Assembly (NCBI RefSeq): GCF_017963645.1
Contig: NZ_JAGMWN010000002.1
Location: 1 to 64,000 of the forward strand
Reading direction: 5' to 3'
Source of the DNA: Marivibrio halodurans
GTDB taxonomy: Bacteria; Pseudomonadota; Alphaproteobacteria; UBA8366; Aestuariispiraceae
DNA: 64,000 nt
This document shows, piece after piece, positions 24,708-35,000 of the stretch. The notes beneath the pieces are model-generated. The model was given only the letters and a program-made list of their open reading frames with translations. It had not been told where the DNA came from and ran no database searches. Both the position numbers and the translations under genes were made by a program. Every line of letters starts with the position of its first letter. Position 1 is the stretch's first letter.

Positions 24708-26060
24708 TTATCCGGCATCCGCGCCGTTGTCGGCCGACAGGCGCGCGGCCTCCGCCGCCAGACGGTCGAGACAGGCGGCGCGGTCCGGGGCGAAGTCCCG
24801 GGCGATCCACCACGTCTCCACCGCGCGCAGGCAGCGCCCGACCGCCGGTCCGGGCGGCAATCCCGCCGCCAGCGCATCCGCGCCGGAGATGGGCAGGTCG
24901 CGCGGGCGCCACGCCTCCGCTTCCGCCATCAGCGCCTGCCAGGGGGTGGGGTCCGCGCCCGTCCCCTCGGCCCGGGCAGCGCCCAGGATGGCCAGGTCCC
25001 AGGCCCGGTCCCGCCCGATGCGGTAGAGCGCCTCGCGGCGCGCCGCCACCGGCAGGTCGGGATGGAAGGGCACGGACGGCTCCGCGAAATCGGCCAGTCG
25101 TTCGGCCTCCGCGTTGGAAAGCCGCAGCCGCTCCGCCTGCGCGTGGGCGGCGGCCCGTGTCTCGACCGGGGCCAGCACGGCGAGCCGCCGCAGCCAGTCG
25201 CGCCGGCCGGCCGCATCCGCGCGCGCCGTCGCGGCCTGGAGCGCGGCCACCTCCCGCGCCTCCGGCAGCCAATGGGCCAGCAGCCCGCGCGCGATCATCG
25301 CCTCCAGTGTCGGCACCGGCCGGTCGCAGGCCAGCAGGCGGGAAAGCTCCCGTCGCACCCGCTCGGCCGAGAGTTGGGGCAGGAGGTCGCGCCGCGCGAC
25401 GCAGGCCTCGAAATCCGGACCGGAGGGCGCGCCCGCCCCGAACCGCGCATGAAACCGGCAGAAGCGCAGGATGCGCAGCACATCCTCGCGAATGCGCAGG
25501 TCGGCCTCGCCGACGAAGCGGACCCGCCCGGCCTTCAGGTCCGCGATCCCGCCGAACGGGTCGTGCAGCGTGCCGTCCGGCTCCGCGAACAGCGCGTTGA
25601 AGGTAAAGTCGCGCCGCGCCGCGTCCTCCGTCCAATCGGTGGTGAAGGCGACGACCGCGCGGCGCCCGTCCGTCTCCACGTCGCGGCGCAGGGTCGTGAT
25701 CTCGAAGGGGCGGCGGTTGACGACGGCGGTGACGGTGCCATGCGCGATTCCCGTCGGTACGGCGCGCAGACCGGCCGCCTCCAGGCGCCGGGTCACCTCC
25801 TCCGGGAGGAGGGGGGTGGCGATATCGATATCGATGTCGGCCCCGGCCCCCATTCGGCCGGCCAGCGCATCGCGCACGCAGCCGCCGACGAAACGCGCCA
25901 ACGCGCCGTCGGCCGCCCCCCGGTCCGAGGCGTTCCCACTTAGGGCGCGCAGCACGGCCAGCGTCTCCGGCGCGCGCATCCAGGTCTGCCTGTCAGGGTC
26001 GAGGCGAGGCAGGCGCAAGGGCGGGGGTGGGGGTGGGGGCCGGGATTGGGGCATGCTCAC
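24708..26060 (-). CDS. CCA tRNA nucleotidyltransferase
   Basis: A class II nucleotidyltransferase of about 450 residues that adds or repairs the CCA end of tRNAs. The head domain has FVGGCVRDALAG and DIDIDIAT with metal-binding Asp residues. RRDFTFNALF and DPFGGIADLKAGRVRFVG follow, then VLRILRFCRFHARFG as in the family. The C-terminal half is long and helical, typical of alphaproteobacterial members. GTG 26060 overlaps the DUF6111 stop by GTGA; ATG 26054 is an alternative. Confidence 0.92.
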   Translation of the reverse strand: MSMPQSRPPPPPPPLRLPRLDPDRQTWMRAPETLAVLRALSGNASDRGAADGALARFVGGCVRDALAGRMGAGADIDIDIATPLLPEEVTRRLEAAGLRAVPTGIAHGTVTAVVNRRPFEITTLRRDVETDGRRAVVAFTTDWTEDAARRDFTFNALFAEPDGTLHDPFGGIADLKAGRVRFVGEADLRIREDVLRILRFCRFHARFGAGAPSGPDFEACVARRDLLPQLSAERVRRELSRLLACDRPVPTLEAMIARGLLAHWLPEAREVAALQAATARADAAGRRDWLRRLAVLAPVETRAAAHAQAERLRLSNAEAERLADFAEPSVPFHPDLPVAARREALYRIGRDRAWDLAILGAARAEGTGADPTPWQALMAEAEAWRPRDLPISGADALAAGLPPGPAVGRCLRAVETWWIARDFAPDRAACLDRLAAEAARLSADNGADAG

Positions 26061-26446
26061 CCCCCCTCGTCCCGCGGTTGATTGGGCAGCGATGGGGGCG
26101 GGATGCCGAGGCCCTTGAAGGTCTGTGTCTCGCTCGGCCGGTCGTCCGGCTCCGCTCCCTCCTCGGGGTCGACGAAATGGCCGGGGATGAGTTCGCCGTT
26201 CTCCATATGCGGCGGCACGTAGCGCGCGCCGATCGGATTGTCGCGCATCATCGCGACGGCGGAGAGCGTCAGGGCCGTCAGCACCGCGCCCGCCAGGCTG
26301 AGCCGCGCCCAGGGCCAGCTCTGCCAGGCGGGGATGGGCTGATGGCGGGCCTCCGCCTCCGCCCGGCGCATGGCGAACCAGCGCCAGACGAGGAAGACCA
26401 GCGTCGGCGCGATCAGCGGCAGGATGATGGTGAGGAATGTCCGCAC
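26057..26446 (-). CDS. DUF6111 family membrane protein
   Basis: A 129-residue protein with two TM segments (about 3-22 and 50-68). A Pro-rich, acidic C-terminal tail contains NPIGARYVPPHMENGELIPG, the hallmark of this alphaproteobacterial family. Function is unknown. It is translationally coupled to the CCA-transferase downstream. Its GTG start has AGGAA upstream. In related genomes, from memory, it follows the Nudix gene directly; here a 2-kb insert intervenes. Confidence 0.8.
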   Translation of the reverse strand: MRTFLTIILPLIAPTLVFLVWRWFAMRRAEAEARHQPIPAWQSWPWARLSLAGAVLTALTLSAVAMMRDNPIGARYVPPHMENGELIPGHFVDPEEGAEPDDRPSETQTFKGLGIPPPSLPNQPRDEGG

Positions 26447-26532
26447 GGGGTTCCTATCCGATCCGGTTCCGGCGCGCCGCCCGGCCCATGGCCGGCGCCG
26501 CGCCGCGTGGCAGCGATCTCCATGCCGAATCT

Positions 26533-27216
26533 ATGCCGCATGCCCCGACACGCCAAGCACCGGTCGGAAATCGGTGGGGGGATGGGGCCTCCGTGGCGGC
26601 CCGTTCCGGCGCGGCCGGGTCGTCGTCCGGTGCGCTGTTCACCAAGGATATTGGCAAGGAGACCGGCAAGGAGACGGGCGAGAAGGCACGCGGCGAAGGG
26701 GCGGCGCGGGCGCGGCGCGTGACGAAACGCGAGGACCGGCGGCAGGATGAAGCCGGGCTCTTCTCCCCGGCCGGGACGGACCGGATCGAGCCGGCCGGCG
26801 CGACCGTCGACGAGGCGATCCGTACGCTCATGCGTGATCCGCGCTATTGGCGCGACCGGGGCAAGGGGGTGTCCGACCATGTCGTTCGGCAATGGCGGCG
26901 CGCCTATCCCGGTCGCGGCCGACGGGCGGGGGGCGGCACCACCGCCCTATCCCCGGCCATCCGCGCCGACGAGGTCGAGCCCTGGTCGCCGGCGGAATCG
27001 CATGCTTGGCCCAACCCGTCCGGCGACGACACGATCCATTCCCGCCCCGCGGTGATCATGCCGGGCTTCGAATGGGACGCGAGGAATGGGGAATGGGTGT
27101 CGGTTCCACCGGGGTCGGAAGGGCATGAGGGGTGCGCCGACGCGCAACCCCACCCTTTTCGCCATGCCACGGGCGTGGGGGGACACTGCTGGGCGGCGCC
27201 GGCGAAGACACGGTGA
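26533..27216 (+). CDS. Phage-type hypothetical protein upstream of muramidase
   Basis: About 227 residues; the start is uncertain, and an upstream ATG at 26437 would overlap the divergent DUF6111 gene. The N-terminal half is Gly/Lys/Arg-rich. A short domain near residues 90-125 (ATVDEAIRTLMRDPRYWRDR, then VVRQWRRAYPG) resembles the DPRYWRD...YPG motif of proteins in alphaproteobacterial phages. The stop overlaps the muramidase start (TGATG), which supports real translation. It is probably a phage-derived structural or accessory gene that moved in with the muramidase. Confidence 0.5.
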   Translation: MPHAPTRQAPVGNRWGDGASVAARSGAAGSSSGALFTKDIGKETGKETGEKARGEGAARARRVTKREDRRQDEAGLFSPAGTDRIEPAGATVDEAIRTLMRDPRYWRDRGKGVSDHVVRQWRRAYPGRGRRAGGGTTALSPAIRADEVEPWSPAESHAWPNPSGDDTIHSRPAVIMPGFEWDARNGEWVSVPPGSEGHEGCADAQPHPFRHATGVGGHCWAAPAKTR

Positions 27217-27899
27217 TGTCCTCGACGCCGAAAGACGCGCGCGCGCAAGTCGCGCAGGCGTCGCCATCCGGAACGATGCCTGGCAGCGGTGCGAACACGA
27301 TATCGGTCCCGCCCTCGCTCGTCGGAATCGATATGAAATTCATTCACGCGCAGGAGGGGTACGAAACCAATGGATATGTGCCCTACGACAACAACGGAAA
27401 TGTCGATGGCAGTAGTGGCGTTACCATCGGGGCCGGTGTGGACCTGGGGCAGATGAACGATTACGACCTCAACCGCTTGGTCAAGAACCACGGATTGGAC
27501 CCGGCGCTCGCCGCAAGGCTGAAACCCTATCTCGGTCTGACGAGGAAGGCCGCGGATTCCTTCCTCGCGGCCAATCCGATCACCCTTTCGAAGGCGGAAG
27601 CGGAGCAACTGTCGAATGCCAAGTACGACCAAATCGCGGGCGATCCCGTCAATCGATACGACAAGGCCATGAAGGCTGCCGGGCGCCCCGATACATTCGC
27701 GGCGCTCCCGCCGAAAATGAAAACGGTCGCGTTGAGCGTCGCAATTCAGCACGGGGCGAATTTACGATATGCAACCAAACGTTTCTGGAAGACACTTCTT
27801 TCAGGAAGCGTCACCGCCATGGAGCACGAGCTTCGTAACTTTGGACCGAACTACAAGAGCCGGAGAATCCGGGAAGCTGATTACCTAGGCAAACCTTAG
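27216..27899 (+). CDS. Pesticin/T4-lysozyme-like muramidase
   Basis: A 227-residue glycan-strand hydrolase. After a disordered 35-residue start comes the lysozyme core: FIHAQEGYET with catalytic Glu47, YVPYDNNGNV, then SGVTIGAGVDLGQ with Thr70 and Asp75, the Glu-Asp-Thr set of this fold. There is no signal peptide, so a holin or secretion machine is needed. It is coupled to the gene at 26533. It could be a second endolysin of the phage cluster 3 kb away or an antibacterial effector. Confidence 0.78.
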   Translation: MSSTPKDARAQVAQASPSGTMPGSGANTISVPPSLVGIDMKFIHAQEGYETNGYVPYDNNGNVDGSSGVTIGAGVDLGQMNDYDLNRLVKNHGLDPALAARLKPYLGLTRKAADSFLAANPITLSKAEAEQLSNAKYDQIAGDPVNRYDKAMKAAGRPDTFAALPPKMKTVALSVAIQHGANLRYATKRFWKTLLSGSVTAMEHELRNFGPNYKSRRIREADYLGKP

Positions 27900-28073
27900 A
27901 GCAAGCGCACGCATGAGACAGTCCCGCGCCCTAACCAGGGTGCGGGACACAGTCATCCAGCTTCTCGGCGAATATGTCACCGAACGCACGCCACTCCGAA
28001 AGGGCAGTATCATAATATACAGAGAATTCGGATTGATCGCGCAGTGTGCCGCTATAAATCGCCCCACGGAGGT

Positions 28074-28352
28074 CTATGGAATTTTCATTATGAAAATAGA
28101 CATGCCAAAAGAAATCTTCACCTCGTGATATCTCAAGATAGTCATCACTGATTTTTTAATTTCAAAAAAGGTCTTTGGATAGGAATCGCAATACGCACGA
28201 AGGTTCTGCCACATCGCGCTGCCAATCGTGCGCATGTTGAACGATTCGTAAAACGCCATCCGCGTAATCTGTTTTTCGCTCGACGGTTCGGCCGTGGCCG
28301 GGAGCGCCCAGAATGGCGAAAGCACCATGGCGGCCAGAACCAAAACCCGCAT
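28074..28352 (-). CDS. Small exported hypothetical protein
   Basis: A 92-residue protein with a signal peptide (MRVLVLAAMVLSPFWALPAT, cleavage after about residue 21). The mature part of about 70 residues contains one Cys. The last third of the gene is AT-rich, unlike the chromosome. It is convergent with the muramidase. A small periplasmic protein beside a muramidase could be an inhibitor or immunity protein; this is only a positional guess. An upstream in-frame start (28418) would bury the signal peptide. Confidence 0.5.
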   Translation of the reverse strand: MRVLVLAAMVLSPFWALPATAEPSSEKQITRMAFYESFNMRTIGSAMWQNLRAYCDSYPKTFFEIKKSVMTILRYHEVKISFGMSIFIMKIP

Positions 28353-28525
28353 CTCCGCCAAGCCTCCCATGCCGGTTATCGCGCTCCGCAGCTTAATCCG
28401 AGGCTGTGGGGGTGGCAAATAAGTGCCTATTCATCTTCCGATGGTTTCGCCGGCGCGGGTGGCGGTTATCGTCCCGGACCTTCCGGCGGCCTGTCGCGCC
28501 GGGGGCGTGGACGGGGCGTCCCGCG

Positions 28526-29191
28526 CTAAGGCGCCACGCCTTCCAGCACATCGGCGAGATTGACCAGCATGCCCGCGGTCGCCCCCCAGATATAGTGGCG
28601 GTCATAGGGCATGGCGTAGAAATGGCGCGTGCGGCCCTCGAACTCCCGCGAATGGCGCTGATGGTTGCGCCGGTCGATCAGGAAGGAGAGCGGCACCTCG
28701 AAGACTTCCGCCACCTCGAACGGGTCGGGCCTGGGCGCGACCGGGGGGCGGAGGAACCCCACGATCGGCTCCACCTGGAAGCCGGTGCGGGTGACATAGG
28801 GGTCGAGGTCGCCGACGATCTCGATCCGTTCCGGGGCGATGCCGACCTCCTCGCGCGTTTCGCGCAGGGCGGCGGCGCGCGCGTCCGCGTCGCCCGGATC
28901 GACCTTGCCGCCGGGAAAGCTGATCTGCCCCGCGTGATCCGTCAGGTGATCCGTCCGCCGGGTCAGCAGGACGGTCGGCCGCGAAGGGTGCAGGATGATC
29001 GGCACCAGAACCGCCGCCGGGATCAGGGTCGGGCGCGTCGGCGCCATGTCGGGATTGAGGTCGGCATCGCCCCGCCGCGGCCGTGCCGCGCGCCGCGCGG
29101 CCTCCAGGCGGGCGATGATCGTCTCGGCCTCCATCTCCGCCATGCGCCGGTCCCCGTCGTTCGCCCCGTCCCCCGCCATGTCATCCGCCAT
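28526..29191 (-). CDS. CoA pyrophosphatase, Nudix family
   Basis: A 221-residue Nudix hydrolase that splits CoA and derivatives into phosphopantetheine and 3',5'-ADP. The UPF0035-type signature TRRTDHLTDHAGQISFPGGK is followed by the Nudix box, with ALRETREEVGI as the metal-binding helix. The N-terminal 40 residues are extra and Ala/Asp-rich. It overlaps the DUF1285 gene by 11 bp. Confidence 0.9.
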   Translation of the reverse strand: MADDMAGDGANDGDRRMAEMEAETIIARLEAARRAARPRRGDADLNPDMAPTRPTLIPAAVLVPIILHPSRPTVLLTRRTDHLTDHAGQISFPGGKVDPGDADARAAALRETREEVGIAPERIEIVGDLDPYVTRTGFQVEPIVGFLRPPVAPRPDPFEVAEVFEVPLSFLIDRRNHQRHSREFEGRTRHFYAMPYDRHYIWGATAGMLVNLADVLEGVAP

Positions 29192-29741
29192 CGGCGGGGC
29201 CGAGGGGGAAGAAGCGGCCGGCGCTTTCCACCCCCAGCATGGTGCGGCCGTCCACCGTGCGGGCGACCGCGCGGTCCACCAATTCGTAGAAGACGCTGCG
29301 CGCGATCAGGGCCTCCAGCCGGTCGCGGACCAGCACATAGGGGGAGGGCTCGCCGGTCTCCGCATTCTCCTCGACCCGGATCGGGTGATCCGCGCCGGCC
29401 GTCACCCAATGGTCCAGATTGGTGCGGAAACGCAGCGTGCCGGGCGTGCTGTCCGCGTCCAGTTCGACCGCGACGAAGGGGGCGTCCTCCACCGCGACCC
29501 GGCCGCGCTCGCCCGGCGTCACCAGCCAATAGACGCCCTCCGCGTCGCGTTGAAGCACGGTGGCGAACAGCTTCACCAGCTTCTCGCGCCGGATCGGGTC
29601 GCCCTGATGGGTCCAGGTGCCGTCGCGCCGGATGGCGATGTCGAATTGGTTCTCATGCGCCGGCCAGGCGAAACCGGTGAGGCCCCCGCCGGTCTCCATC
29701 AATTCCTTCAGGCTGCGCGGTTTGCGCTCTTGTCCGGCCAT
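29181..29741 (-). CDS. DUF1285 family protein
   Basis: A 186-residue cytoplasmic protein of the DUF1285 family, with the typical start FDIAIRRDGTWTHQGDPIRR and VKLFATVLQRDAEGVYWLVT. In other bacteria a structure of the family shows a two-domain beta fold; the function is not known. It is the first gene of the minus-strand operon with the Nudix gene, divergent from moxR across a 237-bp spacer. Confidence 0.88.
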   Translation of the reverse strand: MAGQERKPRSLKELMETGGGLTGFAWPAHENQFDIAIRRDGTWTHQGDPIRREKLVKLFATVLQRDAEGVYWLVTPGERGRVAVEDAPFVAVELDADSTPGTLRFRTNLDHWVTAGADHPIRVEENAETGEPSPYVLVRDRLEALIARSVFYELVDRAVARTVDGRTMLGVESAGRFFPLGPADGG

Positions 29742-29978
29742 GGCTTCACGATCATCCTTGCGGCCCGAGCGACGCGGACGATGTCCCTTATCGACACGCT
29801 CTTCGGGCGGGGTGCGGAGCCGGTCCGAAATTCGGGGCTATCGCCACGACAAATTCCCGCCCTATTCTCTTGTTGAATTAAGGGCGCTTCGCCGGTTCGT
29901 GCAAGCACCGGGGGCCGATCCGCCCCGGAACGGTCCCGCAAGCGTTCATCGCCACCCCGTTCGAGGAGCCAGCGACCC

Positions 29979-31013
29979 GTGAGTGACAGCCACAGCACCG
30001 CCGCCCGCGCGGAGGAGACCAGCGCCGATCTCGACGCCGAACGATTGGCGGAGGAGATGGAGGCGCTGGGCGAGAAGATGGCCGACGCCCGCGCGCAGAT
30101 CGGCCGCGTCATCTTCGGCCAGCAGGTGGTGATCGATCAGGTCCTGACGACCCTGCTGGCGGGCGGGCATCTGTTGCTGGTCGGCGTGCCGGGTCTGGGC
30201 AAGACGCTGCTGGTGGAGACGCTGGGCACCGTGCTGGGCCTGGATAGCCGGCGCATCCAATTCACGCCCGATCTGATGCCGGCGGATATCCTCGGCTCCG
30301 AGGTGCTGGAGGAGAGCGAGAGCGGCAAGCGCTCCTTCCGCTTCGTGCACGGTCCGGTCTTCACCCAATTGTTGATGGGAGACGAGATCAACCGCGCCAG
30401 CCCGCGCACGCAATCCGCGTTGCTGCAGGCGATGCAGGAGCGCAAGGTCTCCGTCGCCGGTCATCCGCACGACCTGCCGAGCCCGTTCCACGTCCTGGCG
30501 ACCCAGAATCCGATCGAGCAGGAGGGAACCTATCCCCTGCCGGAGGCGCAACTCGACCGCTTCCTGTTGCAGGTCAATATCGATTATCCGGACGCGGAAT
30601 CGGAACGCGAGATCGTACTGCGCACCACGGGCCTGCGGAACGCGCGGCCAAGCGCGGTGTTGGACGACCGGATGCTGCTGGACGCCCAGCGCCTGGTTCG
30701 ACAAGTACCGGTCGGCGAGAAGGTGGTGGACGCCATCCTGCATCTGGTGCGCGAGGGGCGGCCGGAGACCAGCGGGATCGAGGCGGTGCGGCGGAATGTC
30801 GCCTGGGGGCCGGGGCCGCGCGCCAGCCAGGCCCTGATGCTGGCCGCCCGCGCGCGGGCGCTGCTGACCGGGCGGCTCGCCCCCTCGACGGAGGATGTGG
30901 TGGCGCTGGCCAAGCCGGTGCTGCGTCACCGCATGGCCCTAAATTTCTCGGCGCGGGCCGACGGCGTCACGCTCGATACGGTGATCGAGCGTCTGGCCGC
31001 CGACCTCGCCTGA
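29979..31013 (+). CDS. MoxR-family AAA+ ATPase
   Basis: A 344-residue MoxR ATPase, a chaperone that helps assemble metal- or envelope-associated complexes. Walker A is GVPGLGKT (residues 69-76) and Walker B is LLMGDEINRA (about 129-138). Sensor segments VLATQNPIEQEGTYPLPEAQ and LDRFLLQ follow. It heads a plus-strand operon with DUF58, DUF4159 and BatB-like genes, the usual MoxR-BatA module. Confidence 0.93.
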   Translation: MSDSHSTAARAEETSADLDAERLAEEMEALGEKMADARAQIGRVIFGQQVVIDQVLTTLLAGGHLLLVGVPGLGKTLLVETLGTVLGLDSRRIQFTPDLMPADILGSEVLEESESGKRSFRFVHGPVFTQLLMGDEINRASPRTQSALLQAMQERKVSVAGHPHDLPSPFHVLATQNPIEQEGTYPLPEAQLDRFLLQVNIDYPDAESEREIVLRTTGLRNARPSAVLDDRMLLDAQRLVRQVPVGEKVVDAILHLVREGRPETSGIEAVRRNVAWGPGPRASQALMLAARARALLTGRLAPSTEDVVALAKPVLRHRMALNFSARADGVTLDTVIERLAADLA

Positions 31014-31050
31014 CGGAACGACGACCCAGGACCGGACCGGGAGAGCCGCC

Positions 31051-32082
31051 ATAACCCCGAGCGACCGCCAGAACGATCCCCAGACGCCCGCGCCGGACGG
31101 GTCCGCGCAGGACGGGACCGATAGGACCGGGGCACCCGATCCGGGCCGGACCGGGCGCGCGCGCGCGATCCGCGGCCGGGCGGAGAGCCTGGGCGACAGC
31201 CTGCCGGGTCTGCTGATCGAGGCGGAGCGCGTGGCGGCCACCGTGGCCCAGGGCATCCATGGACGCCGCCGCGTCGGCATGGGGGAGACCTTCTGGCAAT
31301 ATCGCAATTTCGAGGCGCATGACGCGGCCTCCGCCGTGGATTGGCGGCGCTCCGCGCGCTCCGACGGATTGTTCGTGCGCGAGACGGAGTGGGAGGCGGC
31401 GCAGAGCGTCTGGCTCTGGGCGGATTCCTCGCCCTCGATGGACTATCGTTCGCATGCGCGCCTGCCGATGAAGCGCGACCGGGCGGAATTGCTGCTCCTG
31501 GCTTGCGCCGCGCTACTGCTGCGCGGCGGGGAGCGGGTGGCCCTGATGGGGGTCGGCGACCGACCCGCCATGGGTCGTGCCGCCCTGGAACGCCTGACGG
31601 AGCGTCTGCTGTTCCCGCCCGCCGCGATCGCGGCGGCGGAAAGCCGCCGCGACCTGCCGTCGGAGGAGCGCCTGCCCCGCCATGCCCAAATTCTTCTGTT
31701 CGGCGATTTTCTCAGCCCGTTGGAGGATATCGAGGCGCGCATCGCCGGTCTCGCCGTGCGTCATGTGCGCGGCGTGCTGGTCCAGGTGCTCGACCCGGCG
31801 GAAGAGGCTCTGCCTTTCACCGGACGGACCAAGTTCCTGGGACTGGAGGCGGAAGGGGACCTGACCGTCGGCAAGGCGGAGAGCCTGCGCCCGCGCTATA
31901 TCGAAAGGTTGCGGGCGCATCGCGCGGCGCTCGGCGATATCGCGCGCGCGGCCGGGTGGCAATTGCTCGTCCATCATACGGATCAGCCGGCCGAACGGGC
32001 GCTCTTGACGCTGTTCATGGCGCTTGCCCAGGAGGCCCCGGCGCGTGAGGGCGCGGCCATCGGCGGCGGGGGAATGCGATGA
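31051..32082 (+). CDS. DUF58 protein without a canonical start codon
   Basis: A DUF58 protein, partner of MoxR, about 343 residues if it begins at 31051. The conserved N-terminal part AESLGDSLPGLLIEAERVAA, then GIHGRRRVGMGETFWQYR, is encoded from about 31183, yet the first ATG/GTG/TTG in frame is GTG 31231, which would cut into it. Upstream the frame is open back into moxR; the codon at the expected start (31051) is ATA. It may use ATA or CTG 31189, or have lost its start. The rest is intact, including SVWLWADSSPSMDY, a VWA-like metal-site motif. Confidence 0.8.
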   Translation: MTPSDRQNDPQTPAPDGSAQDGTDRTGAPDPGRTGRARAIRGRAESLGDSLPGLLIEAERVAATVAQGIHGRRRVGMGETFWQYRNFEAHDAASAVDWRRSARSDGLFVRETEWEAAQSVWLWADSSPSMDYRSHARLPMKRDRAELLLLACAALLLRGGERVALMGVGDRPAMGRAALERLTERLLFPPAAIAAAESRRDLPSEERLPRHAQILLFGDFLSPLEDIEARIAGLAVRHVRGVLVQVLDPAEEALPFTGRTKFLGLEAEGDLTVGKAESLRPRYIERLRAHRAALGDIARAAGWQLLVHHTDQPAERALLTLFMALAQEAPAREGAAIGGGGMR

Positions 32083-35000
32083 TCGGACTCGGGCCGCTCG
32101 CCTTCCTCAACCCCTGGCTGTTGCTGGGGTTGATCGCGTTGCCGGCGCTATGGCTGCTGCTGCGCATCCTGCCGCCCGCGCCGAAGCGGATCGGCTTTCC
32201 GGCGATCCGGTTGCTCTTCGGCCTGGAGAGCGCGGAGAAGACGCCGGCCTCCGCCCCCTGGTGGTTGGTGCTGCTGCGGCTCCTGGTGGCGGCGCTGCTG
32301 ATCGTCGCGGTGGCGGGGCCCATCCTCGATCCGGAGCGTGAATTGCCGGGCGACGGCCCCCTTATCCTGGTGATCGACGACGGGTTCGGCGCGGCGCCGG
32401 GCTGGCCGGACCGGCAGGCACGGCTGACGGCGCTGGCGGAACAGGCGGGGCGCGCGGACCGGCCGGTGCGGCTTCTCTTCACCGCGCGCGACGCGGAAGG
32501 GGCGCCGCCCGCGCTTTCCGACATGCTGCCGGCCGCGCGCGCCATCGACCGGATCGGCGCGGCGACGCCCCATCCCTGGGCGGTCGATCGCGCGGCGGCT
32601 GCCGACGCGTTGGCCACGGCGGGGGCCACGGCGGGGGCCACGGCGGGGGCCGGGGTTGGGGCCGGGGCCGGAAGCGAAGGGGAAAGCAGCGGCGGGGCGA
32701 GCGTCATCTGGGCCAGCGACGGGGTCGACGCGCCCGGCACGGGCGCGCTGACGGAGGCGATGGCCGCGATCGGCCCGCTGACGGTGCTGACGCCGGCTGC
32801 CGACCGGTTGCCGGTCCTCGCCATCCCGCCCCGGGCTGGTGCCGGTGAACTGACGCTGAGCCTGCGGCGGCCGGATGCGGGCGCGCCACGGGACGTCGTC
32901 CTGGTCGCGCGCGGCCCCGACGGACGCCCGCTGGCGCGCCATGTCGCGCGTTTCGAGCCCGACGCGCGCGACATGGCGGTGACGATGGAGATCCCCCGCG
33001 CGTTGCGCAACGATCTGGCCGCCGTGACCGTGGAGGCGCCGGAGCGCGTGGCGGGTACCCCCCCGGCCGGAAATGGGGCGGCCGAAAACGGAGAGGAGGG
33101 CGCCGGCGGCGCGGGGCTCTCGGACCTGTCCGTCGGCCTGGGCGCGGGCGCGGTCGCGCTGTTCGACGAGCGCTGGTCGCGCCGGCCGGTCGGCATCGTG
33201 TCGGATGCGGGCCGGGATGTCGGCCTGGCGCTGTTGTCGGAAGTCTATTATCTCGACCGGGCCCTGGCGCCGATCGGGGATTTGAGCCGCGCGCCGGCCG
33301 ATATCCTGATTCGGGCGGGCCAAGCGGCGATCTTCCTGCCGGATTCGACGCCGGTCGACAGCGACGCGCGCACGGCGCTGCGGGATTGGATCGAAGGGGG
33401 CGGCGTGCTCGTGCGCTTCGCCGGTCCCCGCCTCGCCCAGGCGGAGGAGGACGATCTGGTGCCGGTCACGCTGCGCCGGGGCGGCCGGCAGCTATCCGGC
33501 GCGCTGCAATGGACGGAGCCGGCGCGGATCGGCTCCGTCTCCCCGGACGGTCCGTTCGCCGGCTTGCCGACACGGACGGAGGCGGTCGTGAAGCGTCAGG
33601 TCCTGGCCGAACCGGCTCTCGATCTGGCGGAAAAAACCTGGATGCGGTTGGAGGATGACACCCCCCTCGTCACCGCCGAGCGGCGTGGCGAGGGCTGGTT
33701 GGTCCTGATCCACACCACGGCGAACACGGAATGGTCCTCGCTGGCGCTGTCCGGGCTGTTCGTGGAGATGCTGCAACGGCTGACCGAACTGGGCGCCGGT
33801 GTCGCGACGGCGACGCCGGGGGCGGCCGACCGGCCGCTCGCCCCCGTCCAGACGCTGAACGGCGCGGGGCGGCTGGGCGACCCGCCGGTCACCGCCCGGC
33901 CGATCCCGGCCGACGCCCTGGAGGATGTGGCGATCGGTCCCCGCCATCCGCCCGGCTTCTACGGTACGGAGGCGATCCGCCAGGCGGTCAGCCTCGGCCC
34001 GAGGGTCGAGGCGTTCGAGGCCCTGCCCGCCCTGCCCCCCGCGGCCACGCGCGCGGGCTATGACCGGGCCGAGGAACGGCCGCTCGACGCGTGGTTCTAT
34101 CTGACCGCGTTGGCGCTGTTGCTGATCGACGGGATCGTGACGCTTCTGATGCGCGGGCAGTTCCCGGGCGTCGGCGGTCGTCCGGTCCTGGGTTCCGGCG
34201 GGGGCAGCCGCGCGGGAAGCACCGGGACGGCGTTGGTGCTGTCGCTGTGCGCAGGGCTTTCCGTCCTGGCGCTGGCGGCCGGGAACTCCCCCGCCCGGGC
34301 GCAGGACGACGCCCGCACGATCGGCCCCGCCATCGGCGCCGAGGCCGGGGACGGGGATGTCGCGCTTACCGGCGACGAATTCGCGCTGCGCGCCGTCAGC
34401 GGCACGACGCTCGCCTATGTCGAGACCGGCGACCCGGAGGTCGACCGTATCGCGCGCGCCGGCCTTGGTGGCTTGACCGCCGTGCTGCGGCAACGCACGG
34501 CGGTCGAGACGGCGGAACCGCTGGGCGTCGATGTGAACGAGGACGAGCTTTCCTTCTTCCCGTTGCTCTACTGGCCGGTGACGGAAAGCCAGCCCGACCT
34601 GCACCAGGGGGCGATAGACCGGCTGAACCGGTTCCTCGCCAATGGCGGCACGATCCTGTTCGATACCCGCGACGCCCATGTCTCGGGCGGTTGGACGACC
34701 GGCGGCTCGCCGGATCTGCGGCGGCTGACCCAGGGCATCGACGTGCCGGAACTGACCCCCGTCCCACCGGAGCATGTCCTGACCAAGAGCTTCTATCTGA
34801 TGCAGGATTTCCCGGGACGCTGGACTGGCGGCACCTTGTGGATCGAGAAGCCGGGCACGACCGTCAATGACGGTGTCGCGCGCATTCTGGTCGGCGCCGC
34901 CGACTGGGCCGGCGCCTGGGCGGAGGATGCGGGCGGGCGGCCGATGTTCCCGGTCGTGCCCGGCGGCGACCGCCAGCGCGAGATGGCCTATCGCTTCGGC

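Noticed and set aside
27913..28128. 71-residue plus-strand frame after the muramidase
   Set aside because: No ribosome binding site or motif, and it overlaps the exported-protein gene whose signal peptide is convincing.
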